From: Gammaproteobacteria bacterium
GTDB taxonomy: Bacteria; Pseudomonadota; Gammaproteobacteria; DSM-16500
DNA: 64,000 nt
Direction: 5' to 3'
NCBI GenBank assembly: GCA_031291175.1
Contig: JARLJO010000060.1
Location: 186,001 to 250,000 of the forward strand
Shown: in pieces, positions 17,386 to 25,071 of the stretch
Layout of the letters: the number at the start of each line of letters is the position of its first letter
Position numbering within the stretch: the first letter of the stretch is position 1
Notes under the pieces: generated by a model
Database searches by the model: none
Seen by the model: the letters and a program-made list of their open reading frames with translations, nothing else
What the model was told of the DNA's origin: nothing
Program-made: the position numbers and the translations under genes

Positions 17386-18804
17386 TTAATTAATGCCTTC
17401 AGTTTTTATAGGTAATATCAAATCAAAATATTCCTTTATCGCATTAATTTTACTCTGAAAATCACCAAGCTCATTACTTTCTTTTTTTATACCATCTTTA
17501 CTAAAATATCCAGTTTTCGCCTTTGGAATCTTAGTTGAAAGTGGCTTATCACGTATATCTGTCCGATCCCATTGAACAACTTTATATTTTTTTCCTAGCT
17601 TCTTTTCTAAACTTTCTTTTACAGTATTCTCATTTGGTGTTTCATCAAGATCGGATGGTGAATCAATCAGTACACATGCTTTTTCAATTCCTAAATCATT
17701 CGCTAACTGTAGCGCAAATTCAAAGTTTTGATATCCTCGCACACCATATCCAAAAAAATTAATGTCTTTATCAGCAAACTCATTTTGCAAAAGACCGACA
17801 TCCTCTTGCCCTTCAACAAATAAAATATTTTCCTGGAAGAAAATTTCTTTCGAGACTATATCCATTAAGTATGGTTGCTGCCAATTAGCGCCATTAACAA
17901 GTTTGGCATATTTTTCAAACTCCTTAATCGTATGGATTTCAGAGCTAGTATCACCAATTTTTGAAACACGATTAAGGACTGCGCCATTTTTGATATATTC
18001 CCAACTAACAAAATATGGGCTATGAGTAGAAATAATGATTTGCCTTCTTTGTGCGTACTTTGCAATTAGCTTGATAAGTTTTTTTTGTGCCAGTGGATGC
18101 AGAGAAAGCTCAGGTTCATCAATAATCAAGCCTGATGATCTTGGCTCAAAAAGATGAGCAAGTATTCTTATAACGGAAATAACCCCATCACCCAAAAAAT
18201 CTGTTTTGTGCTTGACGCCATCACTGGAAGTATATTCAATATATTCATGATCTTCATAAGCAACAGCCCATTGAGTAAATTCAGGAATAATGCCTTTTAC
18301 AAGATTTGTAAATTCATAATATTTGGTATTATCCTTCTCAATATCTTTTAATATACTCGCCGTAGGAACATCCTGCTGAGTACGTGGATTATTTCCACTT
18401 ATTGTTGCATCAAGAATTTGATTGCTAGTATTATTGGTATTTGCACTTGATTGCCAATGCCTTCTTGAAGTAACCACTTCAAATAAATTCTCTATGGCAG
18501 TTTTTGGATCTTCTTTTAAAGTATATGATCCCGCTCTTATCAAACTAACTTTCCGTGTTACATTATCATTGATATCATACAAACAAAACTCGGGGCCCAG
18601 ACTTGATTTTTTTTCAGATGCTTTTATTTTTTGATTTTCATTTATCCATAACCCTTCAATAAGAGTTGTTTTTCCAGAATTATTTGCACCGACTACATAG
18701 GTAATGCCTGATCCCATTTTGTTTTCCAGTGGCATACCAAAATGAAGCGCTTGTTCCATTGAAAAACAGCGAAAATCTTTTATTGTAAATTTCTTATAAT
18801 TCAT
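17386..18804 (-). CDS. OLD-like AAA ATPase with TOPRIM-type C-terminus
   Basis: The 472-residue protein has an SMC/ABC-like ATPase domain: Walker A VVGANNSGKTTLIEG near residue 38, and Walker B LIIDEPELSLHPLA about residue 220, followed by the H-loop (IISTHSPYF). The C-terminal part has a TOPRIM-like start, ILFVEGQEDVGLL, then an acidic strand CVLIDSPSDLD. This is the OLD family layout (P2 Old, GajA, PARIS AriA relatives), often anti-phage. It overlaps hsdS by 4 bases and so is embedded in the type I operon, a common place for accessory defence genes. A nuclease activity is not proven from sequence. Confidence 0.8.
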   Translation of the reverse strand: MNYKKFTIKDFRCFSMEQALHFGMPLENKMGSGITYVVGANNSGKTTLIEGLWINENQKIKASEKKSSLGPEFCLYDINDNVTRKVSLIRAGSYTLKEDPKTAIENLFEVVTSRRHWQSSANTNNTSNQILDATISGNNPRTQQDVPTASILKDIEKDNTKYYEFTNLVKGIIPEFTQWAVAYEDHEYIEYTSSDGVKHKTDFLGDGVISVIRILAHLFEPRSSGLIIDEPELSLHPLAQKKLIKLIAKYAQRRQIIISTHSPYFVSWEYIKNGAVLNRVSKIGDTSSEIHTIKEFEKYAKLVNGANWQQPYLMDIVSKEIFFQENILFVEGQEDVGLLQNEFADKDINFFGYGVRGYQNFEFALQLANDLGIEKACVLIDSPSDLDETPNENTVKESLEKKLGKKYKVVQWDRTDIRDKPLSTKIPKAKTGYFSKDGIKKESNELGDFQSKINAIKEYFDLILPIKTEGIN

Positions 18805-19979
18805 ATTATTTTTATCTCCCGCTTTCCTGTCACTAACTGCGCAATCAAAAGATCGCGGGTTTGTACTAATTTCATATTGTTATCTCGAAGAATATCCACT
18901 TGTTTAAAATACGGAGCTACTAGATCGACAAACATTTCTATAACTTTTTTTCCTGGAATAATAACCTCAATACCATATGCTTGATTTCTACTTAATCCAG
19001 GTACAGCAACATCACTGCTTATAAAGTTCTGCATTTTAAGCAAAAAATATACAAAATGGAAATCTAAAGAAGACCGAACATAATAAGTTGTGTCAATTGC
19101 ATAAAAATCTTTACGTACCCAGAAAACGGTACCCACGTTTCCTTTCCGTCCAACAACTATGCCGGGGCCAGATACAAGTCTCTCATTGTGAGTCCCAACA
19201 ATTCCACTTGACCCATATACAGGGATACCACCTGAACAACGATCATCGGCCGTAAGTGCTTTCCCATAGATAAGATCTATGACCTCACCTAGCTTTTTAA
19301 GCTCCCATCCCTCTGGAATCACCTCATACTCTGCCACACCATCAACCATTTTCAATTTCTCATACCCAGGAAATCGGAAATGAACAAACCACTCGGTATA
19401 GAGACGTTGCGCAATTTCTTCTAGCACTTTGATGCGTTTTTCGTTGTTCTCGATTAGATCATCATAGGCAGAAAGAATAGATACAATTTGTGATTGCAAA
19501 TTAATGGAAGGTACTTTTATCTCCAAATTTTCAATATCAGATTTAGTTAGTGCTTCTCTAGTTGCACCAGTAGTAGCAATGCTATACAGATAATCTTTAT
19601 AGGAAGGGCAAACCAACACGTACTTTAAATATTTGCCATTTAACTTTACTCCATCGGCCCGAATGATTGACACATGCTGATTAACTCTTGCGGGAACTAG
19701 ATTATTTGGAACAGACGCACACCTGCAAACAGAAGCACCAGTGATATTTAGCAGAACATCATCTTTAAGCACTTCCACATTAGACAATTTTTTTGCTTGT
19801 TTATCGTCAATAAATGCTAAGTTTTCATAATTAAATGATAGATCATAAATATTCAAACTTCTAATCAATGGTGTTCCAGCAACTTTATAGCTATCCTGGC
19901 CGCCACGAGGCGTTGCACCGCTACCAATTTTAGTAGTCATGTCTTTTAACCGAATGTTTTGCCACTTATCAATCATCAT
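18801..19979 (-). CDS. hsdS: type I restriction enzyme specificity subunit
   Basis: HsdS recognises the split target sequence and holds two HsdM and two HsdR subunits. The 392-residue protein has two target-recognition domains. The first starts IRLKDMTTKIGSGATPRGG and the second WELKKLGEVIDLIYGKALTADD. Each is followed by a conserved helical spacer (SQIVSILSAYDDLIENNEKRIKVLEEIAQRLY, and the C-terminal helix with QTRDLLIAQLVTGK). The phrase LYTEWFVHFRFPG is typical of this subfamily. It overlaps rhuM by 11 bases and the OLD-like gene by 4 bases. Specificity cannot be read from the sequence. Confidence 0.92.
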   Translation of the reverse strand: MMIDKWQNIRLKDMTTKIGSGATPRGGQDSYKVAGTPLIRSLNIYDLSFNYENLAFIDDKQAKKLSNVEVLKDDVLLNITGASVCRCASVPNNLVPARVNQHVSIIRADGVKLNGKYLKYVLVCPSYKDYLYSIATTGATREALTKSDIENLEIKVPSINLQSQIVSILSAYDDLIENNEKRIKVLEEIAQRLYTEWFVHFRFPGYEKLKMVDGVAEYEVIPEGWELKKLGEVIDLIYGKALTADDRCSGGIPVYGSSGIVGTHNERLVSGPGIVVGRKGNVGTVFWVRKDFYAIDTTYYVRSSLDFHFVYFLLKMQNFISSDVAVPGLSRNQAYGIEVIIPGKKVIEMFVDLVAPYFKQVDILRDNNMKLVQTRDLLIAQLVTGKREIKII

Positions 19980-21054
19980 TTTTTCCCTTTTTTTTAAAAT
20001 CTGATTGATTAATTTTTTTTGATTTATTCAAAATTTTTTTAACTTCCCGATCAAAATCACTTTCATACAATTTATCTTGTTCTTTCTTATAAATTTCATA
20101 TTCTTTCATTGCAAGCGCATGCGCAACTTCTTGGCTTATTTTCCCGGAATCGGTTAATATTTCGCGCTCGTTAAATTTTAGGAAGGCATCCAACTTTGAC
20201 ACCCAGTCTTTCATATACATCATAATGCCGCGATCAGCCTGCATCTCTGCAAAATCAAGGTACATCGTTACGATTCTATTTAAGTGATCAAGCTCTTTTT
20301 CATTCAGGTAATTTTTTGCAATAACGACATCCGACTCTCGTATGGCACCATCTGGTGCATTTTTCCAAACTGTAAGACCCATATTTGGTTTGGCACTATC
20401 CGCCCTCTGATGGATGATCTCTGCGGCAGTTTTGCCAGTCATAGCAAAATGCAGTTTGTTTTGCACTGTTGCAAAAAATTGCTTAGTAATGTCACTATCT
20501 GAAGAATAATCTGCGCTACATTGTGCATATATATCTGTAATTTTTTGATACATACGTCTTTCACTCGAACGAATATCTCGTATACGAGCAAGCTGCTCCT
20601 CAAAATAGTCTTTGCCAAAAATGCTGCGCGGATTTTTAAGGCGCTCATCATCCATGGTGAAGCCTTTGATAATGTATTCCTTTAGTCTTTCAGTTGCCCA
20701 AATACGGAAATGCGTTGCCTGAGAACTACTCACCCGATAACCGACAGACAGAATTGCATCTAAATTATAGTATTCAATTTCTCTAGATACTGCTCGATTG
20801 CCTTCATTTTGAACTTGTGCTATTTTGGCACAAGTTCGATTTTTGTCCAGCTCACCTTCGGAATAAATGTTTTGCAAATGCTTGGTGACAGCAGTCCGAT
20901 CAACTCCGAAAAGCTCGCCGATTCTTGCTTGAGTAAGCCAAATGTTTTCATCGCGTAAAAATATCTCAACTTTTACTTTACCATTTGAAGTAGTGTAGAG
21001 TAGAAATTCCGTGAAGCTATTGTTAGGAATAATATCTGAATTCTTTTTTTTCAT
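19969..21054 (-). CDS. rhuM: RhuM family protein
   Basis: The protein of about 361 residues matches the RhuM family, named after a gene on Salmonella pathogenicity island 3, with blocks EIFLRDENIWLTQARIGELFGVDRTAVTKHLQNIYSEGELD, REIEYYNLDAILSVGYRVSS and QATHFRIWATERLKEYIIKGFTMDDERLKNP. The N-terminal block is a DNA-binding-like helix-turn-helix. The function of RhuM is not established, but it is often inserted between hsdM and hsdS, as here. The ATG at 21054 overlaps the hsdM stop by four bases (ATGA), indicating coupling. Intact. Confidence 0.85.
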   Translation of the reverse strand: MKKKNSDIIPNNSFTEFLLYTTSNGKVKVEIFLRDENIWLTQARIGELFGVDRTAVTKHLQNIYSEGELDKNRTCAKIAQVQNEGNRAVSREIEYYNLDAILSVGYRVSSSQATHFRIWATERLKEYIIKGFTMDDERLKNPRSIFGKDYFEEQLARIRDIRSSERRMYQKITDIYAQCSADYSSDSDITKQFFATVQNKLHFAMTGKTAAEIIHQRADSAKPNMGLTVWKNAPDGAIRESDVVIAKNYLNEKELDHLNRIVTMYLDFAEMQADRGIMMYMKDWVSKLDAFLKFNEREILTDSGKISQEVAHALAMKEYEIYKKEQDKLYESDFDREVKKILNKSKKINQSDFKKKGKNDD

Positions 21055-22631
21055 AGAATTTTTTTCCAATCATCTATAATTTTTCGCTCTAACTGATGCG
21101 CTTCAGAAGTAAGACTTGTGAATTCAGCCATCAGCTCATGCATACGCGCATCAAAATTCACATCATCCATTTCATTTTCAATGATTTCTATGTATCGTCC
21201 TGGGTTGAGAGAATAATCATTTGCACGAACATCATCTAAGGTCACAACTTTGCATCGACCTTTAGTATCTTCATATTTTCCAGCATCTTCTTCTTGTCGA
21301 TAACGACGAACAATCGATGCAATCTCTTGGATTTGCTCATCTGTCCAAGTGTTATGAGCACGGTCAATTACGGTAAAAATATCTTGTGCATTAATCAAAA
21401 GAATCTGGTTTTGTCTAGGAGTGTTTATTTTACTTTTGTCAAAAAACCATAATGTGCAAGACAGTGTGGCGTTGAGAAACATGTTGGTGCCAACGGAGAT
21501 CACCACATCAACAAAGCCTTGCTCAACCATTTTTTTGCGGATTTCTTTCTCAGCATTACCAGCATCACTTGCTGAATTTGCCATGACAAAACCTGCGCGT
21601 CCCTTTGGCGACAACGCACTAGCAAACATTTGCATCCAAAGATAGTTTGCATTGCTAATTTCATTTTTCCCTGTCAGCGGCAACCCATAAACATAACGCT
21701 TATCACCATGCAACCGCGCCGGATCAATAATCATTTGTTGATTTTTATCTTTACCTTTAACGTTAAATGGCGGATTTGCTAGAACAAAATCAAATTTACC
21801 AAGACTGTCATGCATATCTTCATAAAACGAGTTAGCAAGCTCAATTTTTCCTGAAAGACCGTGAATTGCTAAGTTCATTTTAGCAACACGCAAATTGCTC
21901 TCACCTTTTTCTTGCCCGTAAATACCTACTCCCGCCATGACATTTTTTCCACCTGTCATATGCTCTTGGACAAAACGTGCGGAGTGTACGAACATGCCAC
22001 CACTGCCGCATGCTGGATCATAGATTTTACCGTGATAGGGTTCGAGAATTTCGACTAGGAGCTTAACTATAGGTTGTGGCGTAAAAAATTCACCACCTTT
22101 TTGTCCTTCTGCACGGGCGAATTCACCAAGGAAATATTCATAAATTTCACCAAATGCATCACCTTCAATATCATCAGGAATTTGATTGAAGTTTTTCAGC
22201 AAGGTAATAAGAATTCTATTGTTTTCGTCTGCACTCTTCGCGATGGCGGTATAATTCTGCGGTAAAATACCCGCAAGCTCACGATTTTGTTCTTCTATAG
22301 TCTTCATTGCCTCATTAATGGCCTTACCTAAATTTTCACCTTCAGACAAATTCATCAGATAGGAATAAGTTGAACGCTCAGGAATATAGAGCACCCCCTG
22401 TGCTTTATAATGATCCGGCGTGACCGGACGACTACGAACAGAATAAGTAGCAGATTGTTCAGCAACAATATTTTTTTTAACTCGCTTAAAACGTACGTCC
22501 GCAAATTTCAAAAAAATAAGTCCGAGGATAGGCTCAGAAATTTCATTAAGTTTTAAACTACCATTGGCACGAAGTTGCTGTGCAGATGCCCAGAGCTTTT
22601 CTTGTAATTGTTTTCGGTGGTTACTATTCAT
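21051..22631 (-). CDS. hsdM: type I restriction-modification methyltransferase subunit
   Basis: HsdM adds a methyl group from S-adenosylmethionine to adenine in the target and, with HsdS, makes the modification enzyme. The protein (about 526 residues from the ATG at 22631; an in-frame ATG at 22658 also exists) has motif I YDPACGSGGMF and the N6-adenine motif IV NPPFN. The N-terminal helical domain begins with a WASAQQLRANGSLKLNEISEPILGLIFLKFADVRF run typical of the family. It overlaps the upstream small helix-turn-helix gene by 8 bases. Intact. Confidence 0.94.
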   Translation of the reverse strand: MNSNHRKQLQEKLWASAQQLRANGSLKLNEISEPILGLIFLKFADVRFKRVKKNIVAEQSATYSVRSRPVTPDHYKAQGVLYIPERSTYSYLMNLSEGENLGKAINEAMKTIEEQNRELAGILPQNYTAIAKSADENNRILITLLKNFNQIPDDIEGDAFGEIYEYFLGEFARAEGQKGGEFFTPQPIVKLLVEILEPYHGKIYDPACGSGGMFVHSARFVQEHMTGGKNVMAGVGIYGQEKGESNLRVAKMNLAIHGLSGKIELANSFYEDMHDSLGKFDFVLANPPFNVKGKDKNQQMIIDPARLHGDKRYVYGLPLTGKNEISNANYLWMQMFASALSPKGRAGFVMANSASDAGNAEKEIRKKMVEQGFVDVVISVGTNMFLNATLSCTLWFFDKSKINTPRQNQILLINAQDIFTVIDRAHNTWTDEQIQEIASIVRRYRQEEDAGKYEDTKGRCKVVTLDDVRANDYSLNPGRYIEIIENEMDDVNFDARMHELMAEFTSLTSEAHQLERKIIDDWKKIL

Positions 22632-22827
22632 GTGTTTGTGCTCGCTCTTCAGATGCATTCCCTGATTTTACCCACTCATCGACTTCACTTGGCTTAAAAC
22701 GCCATTGCTTACCAACCCGATGAGCCGGAATCCTGCCCTTCTCAAGCCAACGATAAACGGTTTCCTTGCTGATCTTTAAATGACCAGCAATTTCTTCTAC
22801 TGATAACCATTTTTCAACTGGGTTCAT
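22624..22827 (-). CDS. excisionase-type helix-turn-helix DNA-binding protein
   Basis: The 67-residue protein is a compact HTH_17 (excisionase family) DNA-binding domain: WLSVEEIAGHLKISKETVYRWLEKGRIPAHRVGKQWRF followed by KPSEVDEW. Such genes frequently head type I hsdM operons and may regulate them; some serve as excisionases. Being the first gene of the minus-strand operon and overlapping hsdM, operon control is the more likely role here. It lies about 110 bases from the divergent gene at 22940, so the shared gap probably contains both promoters. Confidence 0.82.
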   Translation of the reverse strand: MNPVEKWLSVEEIAGHLKISKETVYRWLEKGRIPAHRVGKQWRFKPSEVDEWVKSGNASEERAQTHE

Positions 22828-22939
22828 AATGACCTCAATCCTTCATTTGCTGGTTGAGTATTATCAAATACTACTAGTTACAAGTAAATAAAAAGATAGT
22901 AGAATCTGACCCCAGAAATGATTACAGACAGGAGATTAT

Positions 22940-23257
22940 ATGAGGGGCATCTCAAATCGAAAGCAAATTTTTGATCAAATCCCACTCCTCGCAACAGGAA
23001 AAGTTAATTTCATTCCTGTTTTTAGCGAGAAAGCTATGATAGGCGACATCTATTGCAACCGAGTGGAATACGGTGAGTATGAGATAGGATTCACTCGAAG
23101 AAACATTAGCGAAGACAGCATGCTAGATGTTAATTGGCGCGTTATTGATAACCTTATTTTCCCCCTTTGCGATTTGATCAACAAAAAATATTACAAGCCG
23201 TTTAGACTAGAGCCTAAAGAAGTTAGAGAGTTCTGGTTTTCAAGGCCTAAACTTTAA
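22940..23257 (+). CDS. hypothetical island protein
   Basis: I do not recognise this 105-residue protein. It has an AGGAG site before its ATG at the correct distance, supporting expression. The sequence is globular, mixed alpha/beta, with no signal or membrane segment (for example VNFIPVFSEKAMIGDIYCNRVEYGEYEIGF, then a helix around IDNLIFPLCDLINKKYY). It is divergent from the hsdM operon and 12 bases ahead of the zinc-ribbon gene, so those two are probably one transcript. Confidence 0.5.
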   Translation: MRGISNRKQIFDQIPLLATGKVNFIPVFSEKAMIGDIYCNRVEYGEYEIGFTRRNISEDSMLDVNWRVIDNLIFPLCDLINKKYYKPFRLEPKEVREFWFSRPKL

Positions 23258-23269
23258 TGATTAAAGGAT

Positions 23270-23680
23270 ATGCCTATGAAATGTTGTCACTGTTCCAACA
23301 ATGCTATTAGGGTGATTGACGGAACAACATTATGTTTAAGTTGTCACACAGATTTCCAAAACCTCTCTAACAACCAAATTAGTAGCGCATATCAGGCGCA
23401 GCGAGGAACAGACGTTGCATATAGCATGTTCTTAAGGGCTGCCGCCCAGCATTCTGAGCGTCGGATAAAAAATGAAAGAAATGCAGAGGTGAATAATTAC
23501 AACATAACAGTACAAGGCAATAATAGCGGCCTCCTGCAAGCAGGAAAGACTCTGACTCAAAATAATATTGGTATTAATAATTTATCCAAATCGGGCAATC
23601 GCAGCGTAGGCTGGTTAGCAAAAATCATAGCAAAGGGGCTGGAGAAATTTTGGATGTGGTTAATAGGTTTTTTCAGGTAA
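23270..23680 (+). CDS. hypothetical zinc-ribbon protein with C-terminal hydrophobic tail
   Basis: The 136-residue protein opens with a probable zinc ribbon: CCHC at residues 5-8 and CLSCH about 16 residues later. A Tyr/Asn-rich middle (NYNITVQGNNSGLLQAG) and a short hydrophobic C-terminal segment (KFWMWLIGFF) follow, which might touch a membrane. I know no function for this. It follows the gene at 22940 closely and marks the last open frame before the degenerate attachment-site region. Confidence 0.5.
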   Translation: MPMKCCHCSNNAIRVIDGTTLCLSCHTDFQNLSNNQISSAYQAQRGTDVAYSMFLRAAAQHSERRIKNERNAEVNNYNITVQGNNSGLLQAGKTLTQNNIGINNLSKSGNRSVGWLAKIIAKGLEKFWMWLIGFFR

Positions 23681-24224
23681 AAAATTCAAAAACATCACCA
23701 ATATTAAAACCATTCCATATTCTAGAATCTGGAATACCTAAATTGTCCATATTTGGCGAAATAATCCATTCGCAATTCGCGAATCACGAATGTAAAATGT
23801 TCGTTGTTCGCGAACAGGGAACATAGTGGGACGCGGGTTCAATTGATTTTTCAGGACGGTTTTTTCAGGGGTATATTTTGGGGTGTGTCACAAAATTCAC
23901 ATAATCAAAAATGTATTAAATCAATAAACTAGCCAACCAACTCCATTCCCGCCGCCGAATAAAGGCCTTTTTTATTAGCTTTCTTCCAGCAATACCCAAT
24001 CGGGGGATACATTATATCAATAAATCTTATATTCATAATTCTAGAATATAGAATGCGATAAGATTATATTATGAAGCCTCTTATCATGCCTGACTCCACG
24101 CGTATACTAGCTAACATATTGATATAATGAGTTTGTTTAAATTTCCAGTCACATATCACATTAGAAGCTCTTTGTGCTGAGATTGACATCTTTCATTCTA
24201 GAATTTGGAATACGGAATACAGAG
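23681..24224. other. gene-free stretch at the distal island boundary, with attachment-site remnants and palindromes
   Basis: No convincing reading frame lies here. It holds two fragments of the tmRNA 3' end: 23829-23840, identical to 7530-7541, and 23945-23956, identical to 7543-7554. Together they make one attachment site interrupted by 104 bases. It also holds three copies of the palindrome TTCTAGAA (23720-23727, 24039-24046, 24196-24203), and palindromic clusters around 23770-23815 built on TTCGCGAA and GTTCGCGAAC. The last TTCTAGAA lies 22 bases before the next start codon. Confidence 0.6.
23829..23956 (+). other. degenerate attR, split into two 12-base pieces
   Basis: GGACGCGGGTTC at 23829-23840 continues as AATT where the tmRNA has GATT, then diverges. 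ATTCCCGCCGCC at 23945-23956 supplies the rest of the target. In the tmRNA these two pieces are separated by one base. The simplest reading is an attR that received an insertion or was rearranged after integration. A chance 12-base match to both halves is unlikely. Confidence 0.55.
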
Positions 24225-24767
24225 ATGCGACTCATGATTATCAAACCCCAAGACATTGTTGTTTTAACCAAACTCATAGCGCGTTTGGGCGATGAAAATT
24301 GGTCTCAAAACAGTATTGCCTTTGAACTATGCCTAAGTCCCTCTCAAATAAATAGCGCCCTTAAACGACTAGTCACCGCAGGGTTAATAACCACCTACCA
24401 ACCACCCGCTAAACCACATCCCATTATTCAAGCATGCGAAGAATTCTTCATTCATGGCCTTAAATATGTATTCACTGCAAAACCAGGAGAAATAGTGCGA
24501 GGCATCCGCACTAGCTATGCGGCATCCAGTTTTAAGGGCGATATTTCCATTGGTAGCGAGGCCATACCTGTTTGGCCATATGGCGAAGGCGAGGAAAGAG
24601 GCGCAGCCCTCAAGCCATTATATTCATCAGTTCCAGAATCCATCAGCAAACATCCTGATCCTTTGTTTTATGATTTATTAACGCTACTTGATGCAATTCG
24701 CTCTGGCCGCGCACGCGAAAAGCGAATTGCTATAAAAAGATTATCTAAATTACTAAATACAAAATAA
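24225..24767 (+). CDS. winged helix-turn-helix (MarR-like) regulator
   Basis: The protein of about 180 residues begins with a winged helix: QDIVVLTKLIARLGDENWSQNSIAFELCLSPSQINSALKRLVTAGLI. This is the MarR/BrxA-like arrangement with a recognition helix in LSPSQINSALKRL. The C-terminal half (IVRGIRTSYAASSFKGDISIG ... VWPYGEGEERGAALKPLY) is less typical and could be a ligand or partner domain. The start is set at 24225 (24234 also possible) rather than the upstream 24174 frame, because that extension reads through the TTCTAGAA palindrome. It may regulate itself through that palindrome. The neighbour on the right is the large fusion gene. Confidence 0.65.
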   Translation: MRLMIIKPQDIVVLTKLIARLGDENWSQNSIAFELCLSPSQINSALKRLVTAGLITTYQPPAKPHPIIQACEEFFIHGLKYVFTAKPGEIVRGIRTSYAASSFKGDISIGSEAIPVWPYGEGEERGAALKPLYSSVPESISKHPDPLFYDLLTLLDAIRSGRAREKRIAIKRLSKLLNTK

Positions 24768-25071
24768 ACAAATCTAAAAAGTTGGCACCCAATGAACAAT
24801 ATATTTTAAATAATTCAATAAGTTACTTAGCCAATATGATTGACGCCCCACATACTTCGACACCGGTAGTAAATTTCATCTGATGAGAAGTTTTATTTCC
24901 ACTCATCCCAATTAATCTTACGAAGTCCGAATAAAAAGTTAGCCTGAGCCACCATGCAAAATCATGCGTCTTCTTTTTGTCCATTTTGACCTACACAAAG
25001 TAAGTTAAGTCGTTTTTAAATAGTAGATAACTTCCTTACAATGAGCACCATATCATTTTAAGGAAAAAAAG
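24768..25071. other. intergenic leader of the large fusion gene
   Basis: I see no gene in this stretch of about 300 bases. It is AT-rich and ends with a clear AAGGA ribosome site at 25060-25064, seven bases before the ATG at 25072. A TTGACC at 24986-24991 resembles a -35 box, but no good -10 lies at the expected distance. Confidence 0.5.

Noticed and set aside
22861-22939. TCTGACCCC-like end of a mobile element before 22940
   Set aside because: Only a short match to the GGGGTCA theme, with no inverted partner nearby.
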